Positions 53,438-61,747 of a stretch of DNA of 64,000 nucleotides are shown piece after piece. Made by a program: the position numbers and the translations under genes. A model generated the notes under the pieces. It had not been told where the DNA came from. It searched no databases and worked only from the letters and a program-made list of their open reading frames with translations. This DNA comes from Aliagarivorans marinus DSM 23064 (GTDB taxonomy: Bacteria > Pseudomonadota > Gammaproteobacteria > Enterobacterales > Celerinatantimonadaceae). The stretch is from the NCBI RefSeq assembly GCF_000429485.1, contig NZ_AUBY01000008.1, positions 124,001 through 188,000 on the forward strand, written 5' to 3'. Position 1 is the stretch's first letter. Every line of letters starts with the position of its first letter.

Positions 53438-53863
53438 ATGGATAGCGTCACTTTTCGCACCACATCAAAGTGGCTAGGTTGGTTACTCGCCCTACTGCTG
53501 ATAGTGGGCCTCTCTGCCCACAGCTACGCCAACGATCAGCGACTTGCGAACGCCTTTGCCAATCAGCAAAGCAACCTACAGATAGAAGGACAAGGCATCG
53601 TTTCGCGCATTCTTAGCGATGATACAGTGGGTTCTCGCCATCAGAGGTTTATTCTCACTCTCGCCAGCCAGCAAACGTTGCTTGTTGCCCACAACATCGA
53701 TTTAGCGCCGCGTATCCCCAACCTAAAGATTGGCGACAAGGTAATATTCTATGGTGTGTATGAATGGAACAACAAAGGAGGTGTTATCCATTGGACCCAT
53801 CATGATCCGGCGAATCATCACCCCCATGGCTGGTTGAAACACCGTGGCAAGCGCTATCAATAG
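53438..53863 (+). CDS. DUF3465 exported protein
   Basis: 141 residues. An N-terminal hydrophobic helix (WLGWLLALLLIVGLSAHSYA) acts as a signal peptide. The rest (IEGQGIVSRILSDDTVGSRHQRFIL, LLVAHNIDLAPRIPNLKIGDKVIFYGVYEWNNKGGVIHWTHHDP) is the DUF3465 family, an OB-fold-like domain ending in HHPHGW; the cluster of His (HHDPANHHPHGW) could bind metal. The ATG at 53438 has AGGAAG close upstream. Function unknown. It is followed after 90 bases by riboflavin synthase on the same strand. Confidence 0.8.
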   Translation: MDSVTFRTTSKWLGWLLALLLIVGLSAHSYANDQRLANAFANQQSNLQIEGQGIVSRILSDDTVGSRHQRFILTLASQQTLLVAHNIDLAPRIPNLKIGDKVIFYGVYEWNNKGGVIHWTHHDPANHHPHGWLKHRGKRYQ

Positions 53864-53953
53864 CGATCGGATATGACTTTTAATTCCAGATAACGGGAAA
53901 ACCTGCCACAATCCCCGCTTGCTATATCGTCACCGAAGTCTTAAGGAGTTCCC

Positions 53954-54667
53954 ATGTTTACTGGTATTGTGCAATCCGTTGCAACCCTCGCTTCCATCTC
54001 TGATCACCAAGGTATCCGCACCTTTGTTATCGATTTTGAACCGGGCTTTTGTGTCGATTTAGAGATTGGCGCCAGTGTGGCGGTGGATGGCGTGTGCCTC
54101 ACGGTGACCGAACTGTTATCTGATACCCGTGTCAGCTTCGATGTGATGTTGCAAAGCCTAAACATCACCACTTTGAGTGAGTACCAACAAGGTGATCGAG
54201 TGAACGTGGAGCGCGCCGCCAAAGACGGTGCAGAGATCGGTGGCCACCCACTCTCTGGGCACGTGGACTTTAAAACGCCAGTACTGTCGGTGACTCAAGA
54301 CCAAGATAACTACTGCATCCGCTTTGCCCTGAGTGAGCAGTGGAAGCGCTATATCTTCCCTAAAGGCTATATCGCCCTAAATGGCACCAGCCTGACCTTG
54401 TCAACGGTGGATAAGCAGCAAGGCTGGTTCGAGGTGTGGTTGATCCCAGAAACCCGTCGCATGACCACCTTTGAGCTTAAACAGGCCGGCGACAACATCA
54501 ATGTAGAGATCGAACGCGGCACTCAGGTGGTGGTCGATACCGTGCGCGATACCCTGCAAGAGCAACTCGGCCCGATGCTACCTCTGCTAGAGAAGCTGCT
54601 GGCGGAGCAAGGCACTGATATCGATGCGCTGGGCCAAGCGGCAAGTAAACAGCTCGAGAGCAAATAG
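53954..54667 (+). CDS. Riboflavin synthase, alpha-type
   Basis: 237 residues. It begins MFTGIVQ, the conserved N terminus required for catalysis, and has two lumazine-binding repeats: GASVAVDGVCLTVTEL ... GHPLSGHVD and KGYIALNGTSLTLSTV ... TTFELKQAGDNINVEIE. Two 6,7-dimethyl-8-ribityllumazine molecules disproportionate to riboflavin. It is about 20 residues longer than E. coli RibC (ribE), with an acidic C-terminal helix (MLPLLEKLLAEQGTDIDALG). Strong AAGGAG site upstream. No FMN riboswitch is visible in the 90 bases before it. It stands apart from any ribDEAH operon. Confidence 0.92.
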   Translation: MFTGIVQSVATLASISDHQGIRTFVIDFEPGFCVDLEIGASVAVDGVCLTVTELLSDTRVSFDVMLQSLNITTLSEYQQGDRVNVERAAKDGAEIGGHPLSGHVDFKTPVLSVTQDQDNYCIRFALSEQWKRYIFPKGYIALNGTSLTLSTVDKQQGWFEVWLIPETRRMTTFELKQAGDNINVEIERGTQVVVDTVRDTLQEQLGPMLPLLEKLLAEQGTDIDALGQAASKQLESK

Positions 54668-54725
54668 CTCCATATTGTACTTTTAGCGCAGAGATGAGCA
54701 GCAAAGCGCTGACGTCTCAGCGCCG

Positions 54726-55682
54726 TTAGTCCACCTCCAAGGCAAGCCAAGCAAGTTGCTGCTTGGTTAACGCCAGCTCGCTCGCCACAAATGCTTGTTG
54801 CAGTTGCTCTACCCTGCTAGCACCAACAATGGCCGCACAGGGAAACGGCTGATTCAACACGTAAGCCAGCGCAACTTGTGACGGACTCAAGCCATGTAGC
54901 TCTGCCAGCTCGCTGGCGCGGCGAAGCTTCTCCCAGTTGTCTTCGCTGTAGTACAGCTCGACCATCTCAAAATTGTCCCGTTTCTCGGGCGCATACTTGC
55001 CTGAGAAAAAGCCTCCGCCTAGAGGGGACCATGCCAGCAACGCAGCCTGACTTTGCTGGTGCCAAGCAAGCATATCCCGGTCTGCCAAAATACATCCCGG
55101 CCAACGAGGCCTGCTACTGTGTGCTAGGCTAAACCCCGGACTGTTGAATGAAAACGGTGTTAAATCGTGCTCTAGCGCGTAGTGATTAGCCTTGATGATT
55201 CGCTCGACGCACCAGTTAGATGTGCCTATGGCAGCAACCTTTCCCTCTTCCACAAACTGATGCAGTTGCTGCATGATTGGCGCAACATCCAAGCTGGGAT
55301 CGTCACGGTGAAGCGCATACAACGCGACAGAGTTACACGCCAAGGCCTCCAGGCTAGTCTCCAGATCATGGACAAGCTCAGTAGGAGATAAACGGCTGCG
55401 CTTGGGGTGCTGCAGGGTTGGATGACCGCCCTTGGTAAGAATCACGACCTGCTCTCGCTTGCCTCGGGCATCCAGCCACTCGCAGATAATGTTTTCACTG
55501 ATACCGTATTGGCGCGCGGTATCAATGATCCTCCCACCCAACGAAAAGAATGTATCCAGTAAATCGAACGCGCGCGACTTATCCTGTTCAGTTAGGAAGC
55601 TGCCGCTTCCCAGAATTAACGGCGACAGCTTGGCGCCACCGAGTCGGCTGCTCGCCGCATCGAGTATGTTGAGAGTCTGCAT
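54726..55682 (-). CDS. Aldo/keto reductase
   Basis: 318-residue (beta/alpha)8 oxidoreductase. LSPLILGSGSFL, DTFFSLGGRIIDTARQYGISENIICEWL (catalytic Asp and Tyr), LTKGGH (Lys) and LYALHRDDP (His) give the complete AKR tetrad. AIVGASRVEQLQQAF near the C terminus is the NADPH-binding segment. Related to the AKR11/YdjG/GSP69-like group; substrate unknown. It is convergent with riboflavin synthase; a GC-rich hairpin without T-run (GCGCTGA/TCAGCGC) lies between the stops. An upstream pair of GTAAACC repeats may be an operator. Confidence 0.9.
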   Translation of the reverse strand: MQTLNILDAASSRLGGAKLSPLILGSGSFLTEQDKSRAFDLLDTFFSLGGRIIDTARQYGISENIICEWLDARGKREQVVILTKGGHPTLQHPKRSRLSPTELVHDLETSLEALACNSVALYALHRDDPSLDVAPIMQQLHQFVEEGKVAAIGTSNWCVERIIKANHYALEHDLTPFSFNSPGFSLAHSSRPRWPGCILADRDMLAWHQQSQAALLAWSPLGGGFFSGKYAPEKRDNFEMVELYYSEDNWEKLRRASELAELHGLSPSQVALAYVLNQPFPCAAIVGASRVEQLQQAFVASELALTKQQLAWLALEVD

Positions 55683-55724
55683 GGATATCCTTGTGGTTCA
55701 GACCTAATCTCAGGCCAACAACAT

Positions 55725-55752
55725 GTAAACCTATTTAGAAAAAAGGTAAACC
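55725..55752. repeat. Direct repeat GTAAACC with 21-bp period upstream of the aldo/keto reductase
   Basis: GTAAACC occurs at 55725-55731 and again at 55746-55752, exactly 21 bases apart, two helical turns. It lies about 45-70 bases upstream of the aldo/keto reductase start (minus strand), a common operator position. The 200-base gap 55683-55883 has no gene. Confidence 0.4.
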
Positions 55753-55883
55753 AATGTAGCCAAGGATTCAGTGACAACCTTCAAGTATCTCGCCAAGGCC
55801 CTGCAAGCCGGGCTGTGAACCATGCACGCTGAACATGCCAGCTCATACCATCAAGGTGCTGCGTTATCGCGTATGATCGAGAG

Positions 55884-56246
55884 CTAGCGGCTCTCCGACC
55901 ACACCGCAAACTCGTTACCGCTAGGCTCGGTGAAATGAAAGCGACAGCCACCGGGGAACTCGAACAGCGGTTTGACCACAGTCCCACCGTTGCCAGTAAC
56001 CTTGGCCAACGTGGCGTGAATATCGGCGCTGTAAAAAACCAACAGCGCTGAACCTTGCTCGCTAGCGCTATGTTTATCAGCAAGGTAGAAGCCACCGTCG
56101 AGGCCTTGGTCGCTAAAGGCGGTGTACTCTGGCCCAAAATCGGTAAACTGCCAGCCAAACACCGCTTCGAAGAAGGCCTTGGTGGCAGCCAGGTCCTTGG
56201 CAGCAAACTCCACGTAGTTCAGTTTCTCATGTTGCTTCATGTTCAA
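55884..56246 (-). CDS. VOC family protein (glyoxalase/bleomycin-resistance fold)
   Basis: 120-residue vicinal oxygen chelate protein. EKLNYVEFAAKDLAATKAFFEAVFGWQFTDFG, then SALLVFYSADIHATLAKVTGNGGTVVKPLFEFPGG and HFTEPSGNEFAVWSE are the two halves of the fold. Members like this (about 120 residues) are often annotated as glyoxalase-like with unknown substrate. The start overlaps the 3' end of the upstream gene by four bases (ATGA), so both are translated from one message. Confidence 0.9.
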   Translation of the reverse strand: MNMKQHEKLNYVEFAAKDLAATKAFFEAVFGWQFTDFGPEYTAFSDQGLDGGFYLADKHSASEQGSALLVFYSADIHATLAKVTGNGGTVVKPLFEFPGGCRFHFTEPSGNEFAVWSESR

Positions 56247-56749
56247 TCCTTGGGTTCAAAGAACAGCAGTTCAAAAATCAGCTCGCGATTGTTGGTCATG
56301 CGCGCGGGCTCCAGATAGCCTAAGTAGGTGTCGACAAACGCGCCGCGGGCGAAGCCCTGCTCCATCGCATAACAGTGGTGGTTATCCTTAGTAAGCAACT
56401 CGCTTAGCCAGGCAAGCGGCACCGGCTGCTCCAAGATAAAACAGGGGCCAATATCAAGGCATAGCAGTATAGGTGGCTGAAGGGCTTGATTGGACGCGCG
56501 GAGCCAGTCTTGCGCATGAGCCATATCGTCCACGTCATGATAGCTGTAGCGCTTATCATCAAGATACGTGCTGCGGACATACTGCCGGCCCCACTCAAAG
56601 GGCCACTCAGTGAAAAAATCACCACGACAAAAGAAGTCGGCGGTTTTCAGCAGCTCCTGCCATCGCTCAGGCAGTTGCGCGAGGATCCGCTCACGCTCGC
56701 GGCGCTGTTGGTTCTGCGCAAGCTTCAGTGCCAGCTCAGGTTTCATCAT
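56243..56749 (-). CDS. Hypothetical protein, 168 aa
   Basis: I do not recognise the family with certainty. Soluble, no membrane segments. The N-terminal 30 residues are basic and helical (ALKLAQNQQRRERERILAQL); the rest is rich in aromatic residues and Asp (FFCRGDFFTEWPFEWGRQY, YSYHDVDDMAHAQDWLRASNQ). The protein could be a small regulatory or enzyme-like domain with no visible active site. The ATG at 56749 has AGG five bases upstream. Its start lies within the last codons of the small membrane gene upstream (14-base overlap), and its end overlaps the VOC gene by four bases, so the three form an operon. Confidence 0.65.
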   Translation of the reverse strand: MMKPELALKLAQNQQRRERERILAQLPERWQELLKTADFFCRGDFFTEWPFEWGRQYVRSTYLDDKRYSYHDVDDMAHAQDWLRASNQALQPPILLCLDIGPCFILEQPVPLAWLSELLTKDNHHCYAMEQGFARGAFVDTYLGYLEPARMTNNRELIFELLFFEPKD

Positions 56750-56930
56750 GGCCACCTTCAGCTTTGCGTGATATCGCCGCGGTGACCATCAGCCCCAAAC
56801 CAATACCGGCGATAAGCGACCCAACAAACGCCAAGGGCGAGGCGGGCAAGAAAAACATACCGATACCCAGCCCGAACATCACCCCGCCACCCATCGCCCA
56901 CATTGTTCTGTCTTGCGGTTTGTCCTTCAT
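56736..56930 (-). CDS. Small two-TM membrane protein, 64 aa
   Basis: A 64-residue protein: a short charged N terminus (KDKPQDRT), then two hydrophobic, Gly-rich helices (MWAMGGGVMFGLGIGMFFLP and FVGSLIAGIGLGLMVTAAI) separated by a short loop, and a charged tail (SRKAEGGHDET). AGGG lies about nine bases before the ATG. It overlaps the next gene by 14 bases. The Gly-zipper pattern suggests helix packing or oligomerisation. Likely real because of the operon overlap and amino acid composition. Function unknown. Confidence 0.6.
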   Translation of the reverse strand: MKDKPQDRTMWAMGGGVMFGLGIGMFFLPASPLAFVGSLIAGIGLGLMVTAAISRKAEGGHDET

Positions 56931-57033
56931 CGTCACATCCCTGCGAATTATCCTTACCAACAGTGGTGATTTTGACCACTTTCGACTATTTCTTAAACTA
57001 AATCATCAGGATCTAAAGGCTTCATCTCCTACC

Positions 57034-58953
57034 GTGCCGTTGTTTAAGAATTCTCTGCACAAAAAGCGCGCCTACCTGCGCCTCGCTCTCTACTTTATCA
57101 GTTTTGGCTTCGTTATCGCGCTGCTCTCTTCCCTGATTAACTTTCGTCTGCAAACCAATAATATCGATACTGCCATTCAACAACGCTTCGAAAGTACCCG
57201 TGTCAGCACTTACAACCAACTCAGTGAGATAATATCTCAGCTGGAAAGCTCGGTGGATGCACTGGCAGAGAACCCCTTGATGAAAACCTACTTGCTGCGC
57301 CCTTCCCAGCTGAGCCTGCACAATCTGGAGAGCCTGTTTCAGGCAGCGGCTGCCGCAGAGCCCCTATTTATGCAGGTGCGGTTTATTGATGCGGGAGGCA
57401 ATGAGCAGGTAAGAGTTGAGCGTAATGATGACGACAGCATCACCTTGGTGACCAACCGCCAGTTGCAGGATAAATCCGCACGAGCCTATTTTCAGCAAAC
57501 CATGCAACTAGCCAAAGGGCAGCATTGGCACTCCAAGCTCGACCTTAACCGCGAACAGGGCCAGATCCAGATCCCGATCCGCCCGACCTACCGTATCGCC
57601 ACCCCGGTGTATCTCGATGAACGGGTCGCCGCCGGCGTGGTCATTATCAACATCAATGCGCAGCCGGTTCTGAGTAACGCGCTGCGCTCTGAGATATTTA
57701 ACGTACTGATGATCGACCGCGAAGGCGAAACCCTAGCCCACTTCGACGATAGCCAAGCCTGGAGTCGTTATCTGCCCGAGCGCGAGAGCGTGTTTGCCCA
57801 ACAGCCTGCCTTAGCGAGAGCCCTACAAGGTTCAGCCGATATCGCTAACAATTACCTCGTCGAAGGTCACTATGCCTTAGACATTACTCAACTGTTCCCA
57901 AACGGCGAAGGCTTGCTGCTGTTGTTTGCGCCCAAGCAAGAGGCGATCTCCACACTGTTTCGCAGCAACTATCTGGCGGCACTGCTTATAGCAATGATCG
58001 TACTGCTGATCTCTTTCCCCCTGTCTTGGCTGGTTGCCTTAATCCCCGCCAAGCTGCAGAACAAGCTGAGCCATGCCTTAAGCGAGGTACAACACGCTAA
58101 CTCCTTGCTGGATCGCCACGTGATCTCCAGCCATACCGACACCGATGGGGTGATCACCGATGTAAGCCAAAAGATGTGTGACGCCTCGGGCTACAGTAAG
58201 CAGGAGTTGATCGGTAAGACTCACCGGGTGCTAGCCCACCCCAAGGCCAGCCGCCGCAATCACAAGTTACTCTGGCAGACGATTACGGAAGGCGAGACCT
58301 GGAACGGCGAGCTCTACAACCGTACCAAAGATGGCCGAGATTACTGGATTAAGTCGGTGATTAGTCCTGATTTGGACCAAGATGGCCAGCTTATTGGCTA
58401 CACCCAAGTGGCCCAAGATATCAGCTCGAAGAAGGCGCTAGAAAAGCTCTCGGTCACCGATACCCTGACCGGGGTCTACAACCGCCGCAAGCTCGACCAA
58501 CTACTGGCAGAAGAAAGCGATCGGCTCAACCGTTTCCAGCACCAGTTCTCAGTGATCCTGCTCGATTTGGATGGTTTTAAACAACTTAACGACACCTATG
58601 GCCACCTCGCCGGTGACGACGTGTTGGTGCGCGTCGCCGGGCACATACAGCGCCGGGTGCGTCAGGTTGACCAAGTAGGCCGTTGGGGCGGTGAGGAGTT
58701 TCTGATTATCTGCCCGGGCACCGATGGCAAGTCTGCTGCACTACTCGCTGACAAGCTTCGTGTTTACATCTCCCAACAAGAGTACAGCCTTGACCGGGAA
58801 GTTACCGCCAGCTTTGGCGTCGCCGAAGGAGTTGTCGATGAAGGTGCCGCGCATATGATTAAGCGGGCCGACGATGCGCTCTATCAGGCTAAGCAACAAG
58901 GACGTAACCGCGTGGTCTACCAAGACCCAGATCAGGCACGTCAATCCAGTTAG
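57034..58953 (+). CDS. Diguanylate cyclase with dCache sensor, PAS and GGDEF domains
   Basis: About 640 residues. TM1 at about residues 15-35 (LALYFISFGFVIALLSSLI), a large periplasmic dCache-type sensor, TM2 (YLAALLIAMIVLLISFPLSWLVALI), a PAS domain (SHTDTDGVITDVSQKMCDASGYSKQEL to GYTQVAQDIS) and a canonical GGDEF domain with GGEEF and the I-site RQVD five residues before it. It should make c-di-GMP and be product-inhibited. Start is uncertain: GTG at 57034 keeps the TM1 region and leaves room for divergent promoters; longer frames upstream to 56728 overlap the opposite gene and look non-coding. Confidence 0.9.
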   Translation: MPLFKNSLHKKRAYLRLALYFISFGFVIALLSSLINFRLQTNNIDTAIQQRFESTRVSTYNQLSEIISQLESSVDALAENPLMKTYLLRPSQLSLHNLESLFQAAAAAEPLFMQVRFIDAGGNEQVRVERNDDDSITLVTNRQLQDKSARAYFQQTMQLAKGQHWHSKLDLNREQGQIQIPIRPTYRIATPVYLDERVAAGVVIININAQPVLSNALRSEIFNVLMIDREGETLAHFDDSQAWSRYLPERESVFAQQPALARALQGSADIANNYLVEGHYALDITQLFPNGEGLLLLFAPKQEAISTLFRSNYLAALLIAMIVLLISFPLSWLVALIPAKLQNKLSHALSEVQHANSLLDRHVISSHTDTDGVITDVSQKMCDASGYSKQELIGKTHRVLAHPKASRRNHKLLWQTITEGETWNGELYNRTKDGRDYWIKSVISPDLDQDGQLIGYTQVAQDISSKKALEKLSVTDTLTGVYNRRKLDQLLAEESDRLNRFQHQFSVILLDLDGFKQLNDTYGHLAGDDVLVRVAGHIQRRVRQVDQVGRWGGEEFLIICPGTDGKSAALLADKLRVYISQQEYSLDREVTASFGVAEGVVDEGAAHMIKRADDALYQAKQQGRNRVVYQDPDQARQSS

Positions 58954-58968
58954 CGCGAATCAACCCGG

Positions 58969-59433
58969 CTACGCAGCCTCAAAGGCCTCACGGCTCAATA
59001 CCAACGTGTCGTTATCATCCTTGGGCTGACCTTTGCGCCGCCAGCCTAGGTGCCGGTAAAAACCAAAGGAGCGAAACTGCGGATTGGGGCTGGCGTCTAA
59101 CCAAAGTTCTGTATGACCAGAGCGAAACAACCACTGGCACACCAAGCTCAGCAGGGTCTTAGCAATACCTCGGTGCTCATAGCCATCGAGCACCGCCACT
59201 ACGGTGACTTCAGCGGAGCGTTTATCACCCATGGCAAAACCCACTGCACGCTCGTCTGTTTCAGCAAGCCATCCTTGTAATCCGCGCTGTAACTCAGCCG
59301 CAGTCGCGTCAACCGTCACCCCATACACCTCGGCCAGGGCCTGCTGGCTAATCGCATTCTCACGAGTTTGCGCGCGCAGATCGATAAGTGCTGCGATATC
59401 AGTCGCCTCGATTGGCCGGTAGTTGATCTCCAT
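58969..59433 (-). CDS. GNAT family N-acetyltransferase
   Basis: 154-residue acetyl-CoA-dependent transferase: NYRPIEATDIAALIDLRAQTREN at the N terminus, GFAMGDKRSAEVTVVAVLDGYEHRGIAKTLLSLVCQWLF (motif A, with HRGIAKTL for the pyrophosphate of CoA) and LWLDASPNPQFRSFGFYRHLGWR (motif B). The ATG at 59433 has AAGGA upstream. Substrate unknown. It is convergent with the diguanylate cyclase gene and precedes nothing on its strand for 15 bases; the rhodanese gene lies just upstream and may be cotranscribed. Confidence 0.9.
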   Translation of the reverse strand: MEINYRPIEATDIAALIDLRAQTRENAISQQALAEVYGVTVDATAAELQRGLQGWLAETDERAVGFAMGDKRSAEVTVVAVLDGYEHRGIAKTLLSLVCQWLFRSGHTELWLDASPNPQFRSFGFYRHLGWRRKGQPKDDNDTLVLSREAFEAA

Positions 59434-59466
59434 ATGCTTCCTTGGCACTAAGGCTGTGGGTAAAGG

Positions 59467-59814
59467 CTAAGGCTGAGCTAACTGCATTTCCTGCAAGCCA
59501 CCGCCATTGTGTACCTTGCTAAAACCGGCCTGTTCAAGCAGTTGCTGGGCAATCCCGGAACGTCGTCCTGAGCGGCAATACACCACCACAGCTTGGTCTT
59601 CCTTCAATCCCAACTGCTGTGCACCGGCCACAATCTGTTGGTAGGGAATCAACGTTGCCCCCTCTAAATGTCCCTGCTGAAACTCCTCCAAGGTGCGCAC
59701 ATCAATCAATACGGCGCCTTGCTCAAGCCATTGCCAGGCCTCCGGCGCACGTTGATTGGCCAGCCCGACACCGGAGAATAAGCAACACAGGGATAACAGG
59801 ATACGTTTTAGCAT
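59467..59814 (-). CDS. Periplasmic rhodanese-like sulfurtransferase (PspE-like)
   Basis: 115 residues. A signal peptide (residues 1-18, ILLSLCCLFSGVGLA) is followed by one rhodanese domain: AVLIDVRTLEEFQQGHLEGATLIPYQQI and the active-site loop VVVYCRSGRRSGIAQQL with the catalytic Cys in a six-residue CRSGRR loop, as in PspE and GlpE. It would transfer sulfane sulfur to a thiophilic acceptor in the periplasm. Strong GAGAGG ribosome site. Likely cotranscribed with the GNAT gene 33 bases downstream. Confidence 0.93.
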   Translation of the reverse strand: MLKRILLSLCCLFSGVGLANQRAPEAWQWLEQGAVLIDVRTLEEFQQGHLEGATLIPYQQIVAGAQQLGLKEDQAVVVYCRSGRRSGIAQQLLEQAGFSKVHNGGGLQEMQLAQP

Positions 59815-59946
59815 TTTGGCCCTCTCATAAACGATGTTTTAACAAACAGTACTTTTAAAATCGCGACGAACATCGCATCGGATCAATTGCTTATCAGTTT
59901 AAAAAATTTACTATCTAAAACAACTTAGTTACCGCAAATACTTCTG

Positions 59947-61245
59947 ATGAAAGTGCTAATTTGTTGCTACGGCTCCAGAGGCGATGTTCAGCCCTATATC
60001 GCCATTGCCACAACTTTAAAAAGACAAGGCCATCAGGTGATGCTGGCGACTTCAACTCGCTTTGCCGCACATGTTGCTCGCTACGATATCGCGTTTGGCA
60101 AGCTTAGCGATGAGCTGCTAGCGATTGTCGATAGCCCCCAGGGCCGCGCGATGCTCGAAGGCACCCGCAATATCGTCGATATCATTCGTATAAACCTAAA
60201 ACTGGCCAAGCAGGTTAAGCCGCTACAACAGGCGCTAAATATCCAGATGTGGCAGCTCGCCAAGACCTATCAGCCAGACATTATCCTATTCCACCCCAAG
60301 GCTGCAGCAATGCCCGATATCGCAGAAAAGCTGGCAATACCCTGCGTGCTGGCAACGCCAATCCCGATGTTTGTGCCCACCGCGGATTTCTCGCTGCCTG
60401 TAATGCCAGCACTAAACTGGCTGCCGAAGCGGTTACAAGCGCGCTATCGCCGCCTAAGTTTTGCGCTGATTAACCGGCTGACCGACACCGCTTGGCGCGG
60501 CTATGTAAGCCACCTTCGTCAGCAACTTAGACTCCCTGCGCAAAAACGCTACCGCTTTTTAACGCGAAGTAATGGTCGGCCCCTGCTGATACTGCATCTA
60601 CACAGCCCTTCATTACTCGCCAAACCCAGAGACTGGCCAAGTCATGTGCGAGTATCTGGTTACTGTTTTAGCGACGCAGATCCGCAGTGGCAACCGAGCG
60701 AGTCACTGCAGGCCTTCCTACAAGCAGGCCCAGCGCCAGTGTACGTCGGTTTTGGCTCGATGGCCGGACGTAACCCGCAGGCGGCAGCGAGAAAGGTGAT
60801 CGAAGCCCTTGAGCTAGCGAGCGTCAGGGGGATCCTGGCCCGTGGCTGGGGCGGTTTACGCGCAGAAGATCTGCCTGACTCGGTGTACATGGTGGAGCAA
60901 GTCCCCCACGACTGGCTGTTTCCAAAGGTGGCCGCAGTGGTCCACCACGGCGGCGCCGGCACTACCGCTGCCGCCCTTCGCGCAGGCAAGCCGGCGGTTA
61001 TCGTGCCGTTTTTTGGCGACCAGCCCTTTTGGGCAGAACAGCTGGAGGCGCGCGGGCTGGCGGGGACTCCAATCCCCTATCGCCAGCTCAATGCCGAGCG
61101 TTTGGCCGAGCAAATTCGCAGGGTGACCGGTGACCCGGCGTACACCCAACGCTGTAAGCAACTCGCGGCTGAGCTGGCCCTAGAGAATGGACCTGAGCAG
61201 GTAGTGAAATTTCTTGAGCAGCAGTTAGTCGAGGATGGAGCGTGA
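59947..61245 (+). CDS. UGT/sterol-glucosyltransferase-like GT1 glycosyltransferase
   Basis: 432-residue GT-B fold glycosyltransferase. The N-terminal motif LICCYGSRGDVQPYIAIATTLKRQGH and the C-terminal donor site PHDWLFPKVAAVVHHGGAGTTAAALRAGKPAVIVPFFGDQPFWAEQLEARG match eukaryotic-type sterol and bacterial macrolide/zeaxanthin glucosyltransferases of family GT1. PVYVGFGSMAGRNP is the typical start of the second domain. The acceptor, possibly a lipid or terpenoid, cannot be read. No carotenoid, polyketide or efflux genes are adjacent. No strong ribosome site precedes the ATG. GC content resembles the neighbourhood. Confidence 0.87.
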   Translation: MKVLICCYGSRGDVQPYIAIATTLKRQGHQVMLATSTRFAAHVARYDIAFGKLSDELLAIVDSPQGRAMLEGTRNIVDIIRINLKLAKQVKPLQQALNIQMWQLAKTYQPDIILFHPKAAAMPDIAEKLAIPCVLATPIPMFVPTADFSLPVMPALNWLPKRLQARYRRLSFALINRLTDTAWRGYVSHLRQQLRLPAQKRYRFLTRSNGRPLLILHLHSPSLLAKPRDWPSHVRVSGYCFSDADPQWQPSESLQAFLQAGPAPVYVGFGSMAGRNPQAAARKVIEALELASVRGILARGWGGLRAEDLPDSVYMVEQVPHDWLFPKVAAVVHHGGAGTTAAALRAGKPAVIVPFFGDQPFWAEQLEARGLAGTPIPYRQLNAERLAEQIRRVTGDPAYTQRCKQLAAELALENGPEQVVKFLEQQLVEDGA

Positions 61246-61401
61246 CTGGCAAGCGGTGATTGAGGCTCAACCAGCAACTATTAACACCATTGTTTTTAAT
61301 ATGGCTGCAACATGTTAATCTGTTTTAACAAACTCGGTGATAAAAATATCTGTTTGATGCGTTAACAAGGTAGTCAACGCATAACACCTACGAGGAATGC
61401 C

Positions 61402-61638
61402 ATGAAATCGAAGTTTTATTTGCTGGCAACACTGGTCTGTTTTATCGGCTCTTTACTGCTGCTCAAGGTCTCTGCTCTGGGGCTGGTACCCTTGCTCACC
61501 GCGGTGGTGAGCTTTCTCGCCATGTTGGTTATCGTCTACAACCTGCTCAGTGAGAGCGCCGCAGAGCCCGGCGAGGGCGAGCAGGAAGACGACGCACAGC
61601 ATAACTCCTTCGACTCCCACCACTCTTCTCGTCATTAG
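61402..61638 (+). CDS. Small two-TM membrane protein, 78 aa
   Basis: A 78-residue protein with two predicted membrane helices (YLLATLVCFIGSLLLL and LVPLLTAVVSFLAMLVIVYNLL) and an acidic, His-rich cytoplasmic or periplasmic tail (AEPGEGEQEDDAQHNSFDSHHSSRH). The start is well supported by GAGG six bases upstream. Not recognised as a named family. It is a lone gene between the glycosyltransferase and purL, in front of a bidirectional terminator. Confidence 0.6.
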   Translation: MKSKFYLLATLVCFIGSLLLLKVSALGLVPLLTAVVSFLAMLVIVYNLLSESAAEPGEGEQEDDAQHNSFDSHHSSRH

Positions 61639-61695
61639 CCTTCTATCACCCCACAAACGCCGAACAGTATTGCTAACGTAAAACTTCAGGCATAA

Positions 61696-61724
61696 AAAAA
61701 CCCAAGCACTTGGCTTGGGTTTTT
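61696..61724. terminator. Bidirectional terminator before purL 3' end
   Basis: AAAAACCCAAGC and GCTTGGGTTTTT form a 12-bp perfect stem around ACTTG; the T-rich arm serves both directions, ending the small membrane gene on the plus strand and purL on the minus strand. Confidence 0.9.
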
Positions 61725-61747
61725 GCGTTTTGCTCTAGAGCGAGGGC

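Noticed and set aside
55781-56206. Second minus-strand frame overlapping the VOC gene
   Set aside because: Pro/Ser/Arg-rich out-of-frame reading; the VOC frame shows the family fold and an overlapping start with its operon partner.
56728-57033. N-terminal extension of the PAS-GGDEF protein
   Set aside because: It is Pro-rich, antisense to the small membrane gene, and removes the divergent promoter space; the membrane anchor starts after 57034.
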